Below are positions 57,222 through 64,000 of a stretch of 64,000 nt of DNA, one piece after another (the stretch's first letter is position 1; every line of letters starts with the position of its first letter). The position numbers were made by a program, and so were the translations under genes. This DNA is from Eubacteriaceae bacterium CHKCI004 (GTDB lineage: Bacteria; Bacillota; Clostridia; Lachnospirales; Lachnospiraceae): positions 62,001-126,000 of the forward strand of contig FCNR01000017.1 in NCBI GenBank assembly GCA_900016875.1. The letters run 5' to 3'. The notes under the pieces are model-generated. The model was not told where the DNA came from, did no database searches, and saw nothing but the letters and a program-made list of their open reading frames with translations.

Positions 57222-58580
57222 ATGTCAGAAAACCAAAATACAGAATGGAAAGAATCCTGGCGTGATGAGTATTTAAAATGGATTTGTGGTTTTGCAAATG
57301 CTCAGGGCGGCAAGATATATATCGGAACCGATGATAATGGAAATATCATCGGTGTACAGGATAGTAAAAAGCTGTTAGAAGACATCCCCAATAAAGTGAG
57401 GGATATTCTTGGCATTATCGTGGATGTCAATCTGCTGACCCAAGATGGTAAAGATTACATTGAGATATGTGTGAATCCGAGCAGTTATCCTGTGAATTAT
57501 AAGGGTGAGTACCATTATCGCAGCGGCAGTACAAAGCAGCTTCTCAGAGGAGCTGCTTTGACAGAGTTTTTATTGTCTAAAACCGGATATAAATGGGATG
57601 CAGTTCCGGTGGATGGCGTTACGGTTGACGATCTGGACAAAGAGAGTTTCGATATTTTTCGGCGTGAAGCCCTGCGAAGTGGTCGTATGACAGAAGAAGA
57701 TTTGAATATGAGTAATGAGCAGCTTTTAGATAATCTCGGTCTTCTTGAACATGGTAGGCTGAAACGAGCAGCAATTCTCTTATTCCATCGAAATCCGGAA
57801 AAGTGGGTTACGGGGGCGTATATCAAAATAGGATATTTTGGCGAAGGGTCTGATCTGCGTTATCAGGATGAGATTCATGGTTCTTTATTTATTCAGGCAG
57901 ACAGGGTTATAGAGCTGATATATCTGAAATATATGAAAGCAATGATATCGTATGACAATGTTACAAGAATCGAGACGTATCCACTTCCTAAAGCAGCTGT
58001 CAGAGAGGCGGTATATAATGCGATTATCCATTCCAATTATGCGGCGCTAGTTCCAATACAGATTCGGATACATGAGGATGCGGTGTATATCAGTAATGAT
58101 TGTGTTTTTCCGGTTGGATGGACTGTGGAAACATTGATGGAGCGTCATCGGTCACAGCCCTATAATCCCAATATTGCCAATGGATTTTTTCGGGCAGGAT
58201 ATGTGGAAACATGGGGACGCGGGATAGAAAAAATATGTGAAGCCTGTAAAAAACATGGTGTTCCAATGCCGGAATATACGCTTCATTTAGAAGATATTAT
58301 GGTGAAATTTACGCCTTTAGGATATCAGGACACTTTAAAAGATCAAAATGTCCTGATAAATGACCCATTAAATGTCCTAATAAATAATTCTTTAGAGGAA
58401 AAAGTATTATCAGCAATAAAAGAAAATTCTCACATAACGCAGGCGCAGCTGTCCGCAAAACTAAATCGCTCTGACAGACAGATCAGAAGAGTTTTAAAAG
58501 AACTGAGAGAAAAGGGGGTTATTGAGCGTATTGGCAGCCGCAAATCAGGAGAATGGATTGTAAAATCAATAAAGAATTGA
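57222..58580 (+). CDS. Schlafen/AlbA_2 domain ATP-binding protein
   Basis: 452 residues. N-terminal AlbA_2 domain (ESWRDEYLKWICGFANAQGGKIYIGTDDNGNIIG in parts, the family signature), a middle part, a HATPase_c_4 domain (LPKAAVREAVYNAIIHSNYA with the Asn-box region, and GFFRAGYVETWGRGI), and a C-terminal winged helix (TQAQLSAKLNRSDRQIRRVLKELREKG in parts). A repeat (DQNVLIND, then LNVLINN) sits in the linker. Such proteins act as regulators or as parts of phage-defence and mobile modules; no partner is evident. The start follows GGGGAGG. AT-rich compared with its neighbours, which suggests transfer. Confidence 0.88.
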   Translation: MSENQNTEWKESWRDEYLKWICGFANAQGGKIYIGTDDNGNIIGVQDSKKLLEDIPNKVRDILGIIVDVNLLTQDGKDYIEICVNPSSYPVNYKGEYHYRSGSTKQLLRGAALTEFLLSKTGYKWDAVPVDGVTVDDLDKESFDIFRREALRSGRMTEEDLNMSNEQLLDNLGLLEHGRLKRAAILLFHRNPEKWVTGAYIKIGYFGEGSDLRYQDEIHGSLFIQADRVIELIYLKYMKAMISYDNVTRIETYPLPKAAVREAVYNAIIHSNYAALVPIQIRIHEDAVYISNDCVFPVGWTVETLMERHRSQPYNPNIANGFFRAGYVETWGRGIEKICEACKKHGVPMPEYTLHLEDIMVKFTPLGYQDTLKDQNVLINDPLNVLINNSLEEKVLSAIKENSHITQAQLSAKLNRSDRQIRRVLKELREKGVIERIGSRKSGEWIVKSIKN

Positions 58581-58594
58581 GAAGAGAGACGAAA

Positions 58595-58632
58595 GAGGCT
58601 GTTTGGAATTATCTATTTTCCAACAGCCTCAC
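58595..58632 (+). terminator. Terminator-like hairpin after the AlbA_2 gene
   Basis: GAGGCTGTTTGGAA / TTCCAACAGCCTC. A second hairpin, CAGAACACTGTG / CACTGTGTTCTG, lies at 58662-58688. Neither has a good T-run. The rest of the gap to 58853 shows only the ribosome site of the next gene. Confidence 0.5.
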
Positions 58633-58853
58633 TTTGTCTACAGTCAGAGAGTTCTGCTGGGCAGAACACTGTGGAACACTGTGTTCTGACAATGTATTCT
58701 TTCCATGCATGGAAAAGGATAAAGAACAGGCATTAGACATTATGGAACCTCCTTTTTATAATGAATTCATAAGGTAATCGTAATCAATTACCGCTGGCGC
58801 CATCAAAAAGAAAGATGAAGTTAAGGAATAAAAAGTAGATAAGGAGGAATCCC

Positions 58854-59732
58854 TTGACGAAAAAAGCAGAAAATGTAAAGAAAATCATTTCTTCAAAAAG
58901 AATAGTATCCACAGAAAGATTAATGTCTCCGAAAAGGATAACAGCCTTGCTGATAACGGGCATACTTCTGATGACAGCCGCCGGCTGCGGCAATGCCGGA
59001 ACACAGGGCGACGGAAACTCGCAGCCGGAAAATACCCAGAGCCAGACGGTAGAAAGCACGCAGGCGCAGCAGGACAACGCGCTGGAATCGGAAACGACAG
59101 CTGCGCAGGATACCGGAGCCGCAGCTTCTGATAACTCGCAGGTTGACGGGCAGGAAGAAAATTCCGAAGCGTCCGGAACCGCTGCCAATGGCGATTCCAA
59201 TATTTTGGTCGCCTATTTTTCCTGGGCGGACAACGCCATTCTGGAAGAGGACGTGGACGCCGTGACTTCCCCGAGTGTCATAGCCCCGGGAAATGTACAG
59301 GAACTGGCAGGCTGGGTGCAGGAACAGACGGAAGGAGACCTGTTCTCCATCCGCGTGGCGGAGCCGTATTCCAGCGACTGGGATGAATGTCTGAGTCGTG
59401 CCAATGATGAGAGAGGCGAGGATGCCCGGCCGGAGCTTGTGGAAAATGTGGAGAACCTGGACCAGTATGACACCGTATTTCTGGGGTATCCGAACTGGTG
59501 GTACGGTGTGCCGATGGCGCTTCTTTCCTTCCTGGAAGAAAATGATCTGTCCGGTAAGCAGGTTTATCTTTTCTGCTCCCACGGCACAGGAGGAGTGGCC
59601 GACAGCGTGGACATCATTGAGGAGGCGATACCAAATGCAGAAATATCTGACAACGTATTCGACTGTTATGAGGAAGACGCTTCCTCCTCTCAGGATGAAA
59701 TCCAGAGCTGGCTTGGCGAGCTGGGCTATTAA
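58854..59732 (+). CDS. Flavodoxin-domain lipoprotein
   Basis: 292 residues. A long basic N-terminus, then a hydrophobic segment with the lipobox TAAGC (Cys near residue 45), a Gln/Ser/Thr/Glu-rich linker to about 120, and a flavodoxin domain (ILVAYFSWADNAILEEDVDAV, LDQYDTVFLGYPNWWYGVPMAL, LFCSHGTGGVADSVDII). The phosphate loop SWADNA departs from the usual SxTGNT, so FMN binding may be altered. Exported flavodoxins are thought to work in extracytoplasmic electron transfer. The start is TTG at 58854, seven bases after AAGGAGG. Confidence 0.88.
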   Translation: MTKKAENVKKIISSKRIVSTERLMSPKRITALLITGILLMTAAGCGNAGTQGDGNSQPENTQSQTVESTQAQQDNALESETTAAQDTGAAASDNSQVDGQEENSEASGTAANGDSNILVAYFSWADNAILEEDVDAVTSPSVIAPGNVQELAGWVQEQTEGDLFSIRVAEPYSSDWDECLSRANDERGEDARPELVENVENLDQYDTVFLGYPNWWYGVPMALLSFLEENDLSGKQVYLFCSHGTGGVADSVDIIEEAIPNAEISDNVFDCYEEDASSSQDEIQSWLGELGY

Positions 59733-59758
59733 AATGTGGTGGTGAAAGGACGAGAAGA

Positions 59759-60316
59759 ATGACAAATGTATGTGAAAATGGAAATGCAAAAAAGATTTTG
59801 ATCGTATCCTATTCCTATTCAGGAAACACTCACCGGATCGCGAAAGAAATCCGGATGGCAGTCGGAGGAGACAGCTATACGATTTTTCCGTGGCAGCCAT
59901 ATCCCATGGAATTTTCGGAACTGCTCAGGCAGGTGAAAGAAGAGGTGAAGACAAAATACCGTCCCCGCCTGCTGCCTGTGAATGTTGTCTCTGCGAACTA
60001 TGATATTATTTTTGCTGGTTCTCCCAACTGGTGCGGAACTATCGCGCCTCCACTTTATTCCTGGCTGTATTACAGCAAGCTGGATGGGAAAATCATACTG
60101 CCATTTGTTTCCCATTGCGGCGGTACGCAGGGAGATATTCAAAAAGATATTTCCCGGCTTTGTCCTAAATCAGAGGTGCGTGAGACGCTTTATGTACTGG
60201 ATAGTACACTGGACGATGGAAGAACATTTCCTGATCTGCTGGCCCGCTGGCTGGAGAAAAATCAAATCCCTCATAAGAAGAAGGGAAAAGAAAACGACGA
60301 TAAGCGACTGGTGTAA
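59759..60316 (+). CDS. Flavodoxin
   Basis: 185 residues, cytosolic. FMN phosphate loop SYSYSGNTHRIAKEI, then YDIIFAGSPNWCGTIAPPLYSWL and LPFVSHCGGTQGDI. An ordinary electron carrier of the long type with a charged C-terminal tail. It begins 27 bp after the flavodoxin lipoprotein gene, so the pair is probably co-transcribed: one exported, one soluble. The start follows AAGGACGAG. Confidence 0.9.
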   Translation: MTNVCENGNAKKILIVSYSYSGNTHRIAKEIRMAVGGDSYTIFPWQPYPMEFSELLRQVKEEVKTKYRPRLLPVNVVSANYDIIFAGSPNWCGTIAPPLYSWLYYSKLDGKIILPFVSHCGGTQGDIQKDISRLCPKSEVRETLYVLDSTLDDGRTFPDLLARWLEKNQIPHKKKGKENDDKRLV

Positions 60317-60393
60317 ATGGAACTAATGTTTTTTAAGATTAAACAAAATACAAGGATAAATCTTTGATAAAGTGATTCGGGAGGAATGATTTT

Positions 60394-60933
60394 ATGAAAA
60401 TTGTTGTACTGGAAGGAAGTCCCAATAAAAACGGTTCATCCAATATGCTGGCAGGAGAATTTATGCGGGGAGCACAGGAGGCAGGGCACAGTGTACAGGT
60501 GATAGATGCGGCTCATGACAATATTCATTCCTGCACAGGATGCATACATTGCGGATATGAAGGGCCGTGTGTGCAGAAGGATGATGTGGAAAAGTTCCGG
60601 AAAGAAATTCTTGCAGCGGATATGATGGTATTTGTGACGCCGTTATATTATTACGGTATGTCGGCGCAGCTAAAAACTCTTATTGACCGGTTCTGCGCTT
60701 TTAACAGCAGCCTTCAGCGCAAAGGGATGAAAGCCGCCATTCTTTCTGCCGCGTGGAACAGTGACAATTGGACATTTGACGCTCTGGAAGCGCACTATGA
60801 GACGCTGCTGCGGTATCTGAATCTCACAGATATGGGAAGAATATGGGGAAGAGGATGCGGTACTCCGTCCATGACAAAACGCTCCGCCTATATGAGGATG
60901 GCGTATGAGCTGGGAAAGAACCTGAATAAATAA
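60394..60933 (+). CDS. NADPH-dependent FMN reductase-type flavoprotein
   Basis: 179 residues of the flavodoxin-like NAD(P)H oxidoreductase family (iron-sulfur flavoprotein relatives). Seen: LEGSPNKNGSSNMLAGEF (phosphate-binding loop), a cysteine cluster CTGCIHCGYEGPC, and VFVTPLYYYGMSAQLKTLIDRF. The cysteines may bind a cluster as in iron-sulfur flavoproteins or may be redox-active thiols. The start follows GGGAGGAA. It continues the run of redox genes. Confidence 0.9.
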   Translation: MKIVVLEGSPNKNGSSNMLAGEFMRGAQEAGHSVQVIDAAHDNIHSCTGCIHCGYEGPCVQKDDVEKFRKEILAADMMVFVTPLYYYGMSAQLKTLIDRFCAFNSSLQRKGMKAAILSAAWNSDNWTFDALEAHYETLLRYLNLTDMGRIWGRGCGTPSMTKRSAYMRMAYELGKNLNK

Positions 60934-60983
60934 AAAATGTACGAAAAACGATGGATATGATTGCAGGGAGGAATGAACAGAAA

Positions 60984-61502
60984 ATGATGAATGTGTCAAA
61001 AGAAGGAAAAATGCGGCTGCATAATGGAATTATTGTTGTCTTTTTACTGTCTTTTCTGCTGGCAGAATTTCATAACAGAATGTGGCATGAAGTTTTTGCG
61101 TCTGTCGTACCGGAAAGAGAGAAGTCTGAAGGATTTCTGGTGGAGGAAAGAAAAACAGAGGTAACAGTATATACATACGGGGGAGAAATCTACACGATCA
61201 TGGGCAATCTGAAAGTGGATGCTCCGGAAGCCGGCGGGAGTGAATATCTGTTGGAAATAAACGGCAGTGTCGATGTACAGACTTCTGATGAAATGAATCA
61301 GGAAAAAGCCGTGAGTATGGAAGAAAACGAACAAAATGAGCCTTCTGGCGATGGCAGTGTTTCTCTTACCGTGTACTGCGAAAACAAAATTTATGGATTT
61401 TATGGGACAGCAGAAGTAATTGAGCGGCAGGAAAACAATGTGCAGAAAATAGAACTGCACGGGCATAAGGAAGGATTTTACGATAGCGAAGAGGCCCTCT
61501 GA
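60984..61502 (+). CDS. Small membrane-anchored protein of unknown function
   Basis: 172 residues from the chosen start. One hydrophobic segment (NGIIVVFLLSFLLAEF) near the N-terminus, then an acidic, Glu/Asn-rich extracytoplasmic part with beta-type stretches (TEVTVYTYGGEIYTIMGNLKVDA; SVSLTVYCENKIYGFYGTAEVIE in parts). The two halves of that part look weakly alike (VTVYTYGGEIYTIMG and LTVYCENKIYGFYG), as in a duplicated small domain. GGGAGG lies upstream of 60984; 61011 is an alternative start with AGAAGGA. No family recognised. Confidence 0.6.
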   Translation: MMNVSKEGKMRLHNGIIVVFLLSFLLAEFHNRMWHEVFASVVPEREKSEGFLVEERKTEVTVYTYGGEIYTIMGNLKVDAPEAGGSEYLLEINGSVDVQTSDEMNQEKAVSMEENEQNEPSGDGSVSLTVYCENKIYGFYGTAEVIERQENNVQKIELHGHKEGFYDSEEAL

Positions 61503-61581
61503 TACTGGCACACGCATAACAAACTGGTCTTGGAAGCAGGGAGCATTCTCTGGCGGATATTGATGAGAGGAGATAACAAGG

Positions 61582-62625
61582 ATGAAGTATGCAAAACTTG
61601 GCAATTCAGAACTTATGGTTTCCCGCATCTGCATGGGATGTATGGGATTTGGCGACGCAAAAAACGGACAGCACAGCTGGACTCTTGATGAGGAACATTC
61701 CCGCGAAATCATTCGACGTGGATTGGAATTAGGAGTGAATTTCTTTGATACGGCCATCGGCTATCAGAGCGGCACCAGCGAACAGTATCTGGGGAGAACA
61801 CTCCGGGACGCCGCAAGACGGGATGATGTGGTCGTAGCCACAAAGTTCGTGCCGCGGACCCAGGAAGAGATCGACGCGGGAATTACCGGACAGCAGCACA
61901 TTGAACGGCTGCTGAATAAGAGCCTGTCCAACCTGGGAATGGATTATGTGGATCTGTACATTTATCATATGTGGGACTATCAGACGCCCCTTTACGACAT
62001 CATGGACGGACTGAACCGAATGGTAAAGGCAGGGAAAGCACGTTACATTGGAATATCCAACTGCTTTGCATGGCAGCTGGCCAAAGCCAATGCTCTGGCA
62101 GAAAAAGAAGGCTTTGCCAAATTCGTTTCTGTACAGGGACATTATAATCTGATATTCCGGGAAGAAGAACGAGAGATGGCAAAACTCTGCGCCGAGGACA
62201 ACATCGCCATGACGCCTTACAGCTCCCTGGCGGGCGGACGCCTGTCCAAACACCCGGGCGAGACCTCCAAGCGACTGGAAGAAGACAGCTACGCCCGCTT
62301 CAAATACGACGCCACCGCAGAGCAGGACGCCATCATCATTGACCGGGTGGCAGAGCTGGCGGACAAACACGGTGTGACCATGACAGAAATTTCCCTGGCA
62401 TGGCTTCTCACCAAAGTGACTGCTCCGGTAGTGGGCGCTACAAAGCTTCATCACATCGAAGGCGCGGCCAAAGCCGTAGACCTGACGCTCAGCGACAGCG
62501 AGATCGCTTATCTGGAGGAAATGTACGTGCCACACAAGCTGGTGGGCGTCATGGCGCAGAACACGCCGGAAGCCGCCAAAGAAAAACATGTGTGGGGCAC
62601 CGGGAACCAGAAGCTGGATGACTGA
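61582..62625 (+). CDS. Aldo/keto reductase
   Basis: 347 residues, NADPH-dependent reductase of the AKR superfamily, YhdN/IolS-like group. Seen: FFDTAIGYQSGTSEQYLGR with the catalytic Asp and Tyr, VVVATKF with the Lys, DLYIYHMWDYQTPLYDIM with the His, GISNCFAWQLAKA, and PVVGATKLHHIEGA near the cofactor site. The start follows GAGGAGA. It is the last gene of the redox cluster. The substrate is unknown; in clostridial gut species such enzymes often reduce small aldehydes or sugars. Confidence 0.93.
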   Translation: MKYAKLGNSELMVSRICMGCMGFGDAKNGQHSWTLDEEHSREIIRRGLELGVNFFDTAIGYQSGTSEQYLGRTLRDAARRDDVVVATKFVPRTQEEIDAGITGQQHIERLLNKSLSNLGMDYVDLYIYHMWDYQTPLYDIMDGLNRMVKAGKARYIGISNCFAWQLAKANALAEKEGFAKFVSVQGHYNLIFREEEREMAKLCAEDNIAMTPYSSLAGGRLSKHPGETSKRLEEDSYARFKYDATAEQDAIIIDRVAELADKHGVTMTEISLAWLLTKVTAPVVGATKLHHIEGAAKAVDLTLSDSEIAYLEEMYVPHKLVGVMAQNTPEAAKEKHVWGTGNQKLDD

Positions 62626-62713
62626 GACAACATTCTGTTGAAAAGATAGCGGATGAGGATGCCACTCCTTCAGGATTCTTGTTTACAAAAAGTCGAAATA
62701 AAATATTTTATGC

Positions 62714-62743
62714 TTGATTTATGTATAAACGACAATTTATAAT
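62714..62743 (+). promoter_or_regulatory. Predicted promoter before the Rpn remnant
   Basis: TTGATT at 62714-62719 and TATAAT at 62738-62743 with an 18-bp spacer. Confidence 0.4.
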
Positions 62744-62796
62744 AAAGGTAATTATCTGACCAGATTTTCATATCTCAAATGAAAACGCTGTACTGA

Positions 62797-63024
62797 AATG
62801 CGGAACAGAAAAGATATCTGAAAGAGGACCAGGAGGGAGTGAGAACTATGATGGGAGTGATGGAGAAGCTGCTCAGCGAGGAGCGCGATGAAGGACGAAT
62901 GGAAGGCAAAATGGACACTTTAGTGCAGCTGGTCTGCGAGGGAATTCTTACGATTTCGGATGCGGCTGCCAGATTATCCATGTCGGAAGAACAGTTTCGA
63001 AGACTCATGGATGAAAGGAAGTAA
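62797..63024 (+). pseudogene. C-terminal remnant of an Rpn/PD-(D/E)XK nuclease-transposase protein
   Basis: The frame reads NAEQKRYLKEDQEGVRTMMG, then VMEKLLSEERDEGRMEGKMD and a short tail TISDAAARLSMSEEQFRRLM. This is the usual C-terminal pattern of Rpn-family (recombination-promoting nuclease) proteins, where the charged Glu/Gly/Arg repeat precedes a small helical tail. An in-frame TGA (62794-62796) closes it upstream, and the nuclease core is absent. A 58-residue peptide could still be made from ATG 62848, which has AGGAGGGAG upstream. Confidence 0.6.
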
Positions 63025-63087
63025 TTACGTGTAGTGACAAGTGGATAACAATGATATACGCGGGGCAGCGGCACTGAAATGATCAGG

Positions 63088-63152
63088 ATGCTCTCTTTCG
63101 GGCAGGCAGGTAAAATAATAAAACTTGCCGTCCGGGAGAGGGCATTTTTTAT
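63088..63152 (+). terminator. Terminator after the Rpn remnant
   Basis: Arms ATGCTCTC...TCGGGCAGGCAGGT and ACTTGCCGTCCGGGAGAGGGCAT in outline, with an AT-rich loop, followed by TTTTTTATG. Confidence 0.75.
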
Positions 63153-63304
63153 GCCCCATTTTTGTCCAAGGGTTTTGCCCAAGAATATTTTTAGCATAAC
63201 TAAAACCTATGACTCTGCATATAAACCAAGTATTGGCTATTTTAAATTTTCGGTGCTATAGTAAAAACAGAACAAAGGAAATGCCGGCAGAGAGAGGTGA
63301 AGCA

Positions 63305-63538
63305 ATGATTGGTTACTCGGAGAAGATGGTCGTCCGGAATCTGAAGGACGCCGGGTGCAGCCCGGAGATGATTATAAAATTTATGGGTTATGCGCAGGAA
63401 AGTAAAAAGGAAGAACAGCTTTCACTGCTGGAAAAGCACCGGAAAGAGCTGTTGGATAAAGTTCACGTAGAAGAAAAAAGAATTGACTGTCTGGACTATC
63501 TGATTTATCAGGTGCGGCAGAACAGGATTCGGATTTGA
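63305..63538 (+). CDS. Small helical protein, MerR C-terminal-like
   Basis: 77 residues. It reads as a short helix pair and a coiled coil (LKDAGCSPEMIIKFM; EEQLSLLEKHRKELLDKVHVEEKRIDCLDYLIYQ in parts), much like the dimerisation helix of MerR regulators but without the DNA-binding domain. The start at 63305 follows GAGAGGTGA. It stands 35 bp before the DUF3737 gene, probably co-transcribed. It could be a regulator fragment or a small partner protein. Confidence 0.7.
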   Translation: MIGYSEKMVVRNLKDAGCSPEMIIKFMGYAQESKKEEQLSLLEKHRKELLDKVHVEEKRIDCLDYLIYQVRQNRIRI

Positions 63539-63573
63539 ACAGCAAAGTAGATATATTAGTAGGAGGAAGAAAA

Positions 63574-64000
63574 ATGCAGAGAATAGAGAATAAAACATTT
63601 GATGAGGAGCGGGCGCTCTATGGAAGTCATGGAATTATACTGAATCACTGCGCGTTTGACGGTCCGGCGGACGGGGAGAGTGCGCTGAAGGAAAGCAGCG
63701 ACATTACCGTGCAGAACACCTTTTGTAATCTGCGGTACCCGTTCTGGCATGACAGCGAACTCAGAATTGAGGATTCGGAGATGACGGAGCTTTGCCGGGC
63801 GGCGCTCTGGTATTCGGACAATGTGAAGATTACCGGCACAAAGATGCATGGAATCAAGGCGCTTCGGGAATGCAGCAATGTAAAGATAGAGGAATGCGAT
63901 ATCGTTTCTCCGGAGTTTGGATGGTCAGTGAAAAATATTGAGATGCGCCGCTGCCACGCTGAGAGTGAATATTTTATGATGCGTTCGGAGAATATTCGTT
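63574..64000 (+). CDS. DUF3737 family protein, right-handed beta-helix type, cut by window edge
   Basis: The first 142 residues are visible and the gene continues past the right edge. The repeated short strands (SSDITVQNTFCNLRYPFWHD, DNVKITGTKMHGIKALRECSN in parts, IEECDIVSPEFGWSVKNIEM) are the rungs of a parallel beta helix, as in the pectin-lyase fold. DUF3737 proteins are common in gut Firmicutes and have no proven role. The start follows AGGAGGAAG. Confidence 0.85.
   Translation, partial: MQRIENKTFDEERALYGSHGIILNHCAFDGPADGESALKESSDITVQNTFCNLRYPFWHDSELRIEDSEMTELCRAALWYSDNVKITGTKMHGIKALRECSNVKIEECDIVSPEFGWSVKNIEMRRCHAESEYFMMRSENIR

Noticed and set aside
58553-58777. A small frame after the AlbA_2 gene.
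   Set aside because: It covers two hairpins and lacks a ribosome site and protein-like pattern.
63079-63261. A 60-codon frame between the Rpn remnant and the small helical protein.
   Set aside because: It runs through a clear terminator hairpin and has no ribosome site.

Overview
The window looks like a chromosomal segment of a low-to-middle GC Clostridia bacterium, most likely a member of the Lachnospiraceae; I cannot name the genus. The grounds are strong AGGAGG ribosome sites, frequent TTG starts, HprK with a Crh-like HPr, WhiA/RapZ next to MurB, a V-type ATPase operon, an archaeal-type ProS, and near-consensus TTGACA/TATAAT promoters. Most of the window (about 1-52 kb) is core metabolism on the + strand. 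The last 12 kb is accessory redox genes with decayed fragments.

Layout. 1-0.75 kb: an iron alcohol dehydrogenase cut by the window edge (- strand). 1.0-6.7 kb: rpe, an Mrp-type Fe-S carrier ATPase, ftsH, uvrC. 6.8-12.1 kb: hprK, ROK glucokinase, murB, rapZ, whiA and a Crh-like protein without His15, linking carbon control to the cell wall. 12.3-13.1 kb: a membrane zinc-ribbon protein (- strand). 13.3-16.4 kb: fruK-fruA behind an iterated DNA motif. 16.6-21.1 kb: a sensory operon of two solute-binding proteins around a NarL-type two-component system with no transporter. 21.2-26.4 kb: HAD phosphatase, metallophosphoesterase and a large GH2 beta-galactosidase. 26.5-31.4 kb: small exported protein, tyrosine phosphatase, a catalytically eroded GlgB-like protein, HIT protein, flavin reductase.

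31.4-34.2 kb: murA-metK behind a long structured leader RNA that ends in a terminator. 34.3-39.9 kb: HAD phosphatase, then a pantothenate/CoA operon (DUF2520 PanG-like reductase, panB, panC, panD, coaBC) with 73-bp tandem repeats before panD. 40-43.2 kb: an orphan OmpR-type regulator with Glu at the phosphorylation site, an RluA pseudouridine synthase, and proS. 43.4-52.2 kb: a nine-gene V-type ATPase operon (G, C, I, K, F, E, A, B, D) interrupted between K and F by palindromic repeats.

52.3-64 kb: two related LysR regulators, a metallo-beta-lactamase-fold protein, two cyclophilin-like-fold proteins, a decayed flavodoxin gene, a Schlafen/AlbA_2 ATP-binding protein, a flavodoxin lipoprotein, a soluble flavodoxin, an FMN-type oxidoreductase, an aldo/keto reductase, an Rpn nuclease remnant, a small helical protein and the start of a DUF3737 protein. 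No rRNA, tRNA, CRISPR array or intact insertion sequence was seen. The strongest unexplained signals are the murA leader RNA, the fruK motif array, the transporter-less sensor operon, a family of about 50-nt hairpins present three times, and the cyclophilin-like/flavodoxin/LysR cluster.
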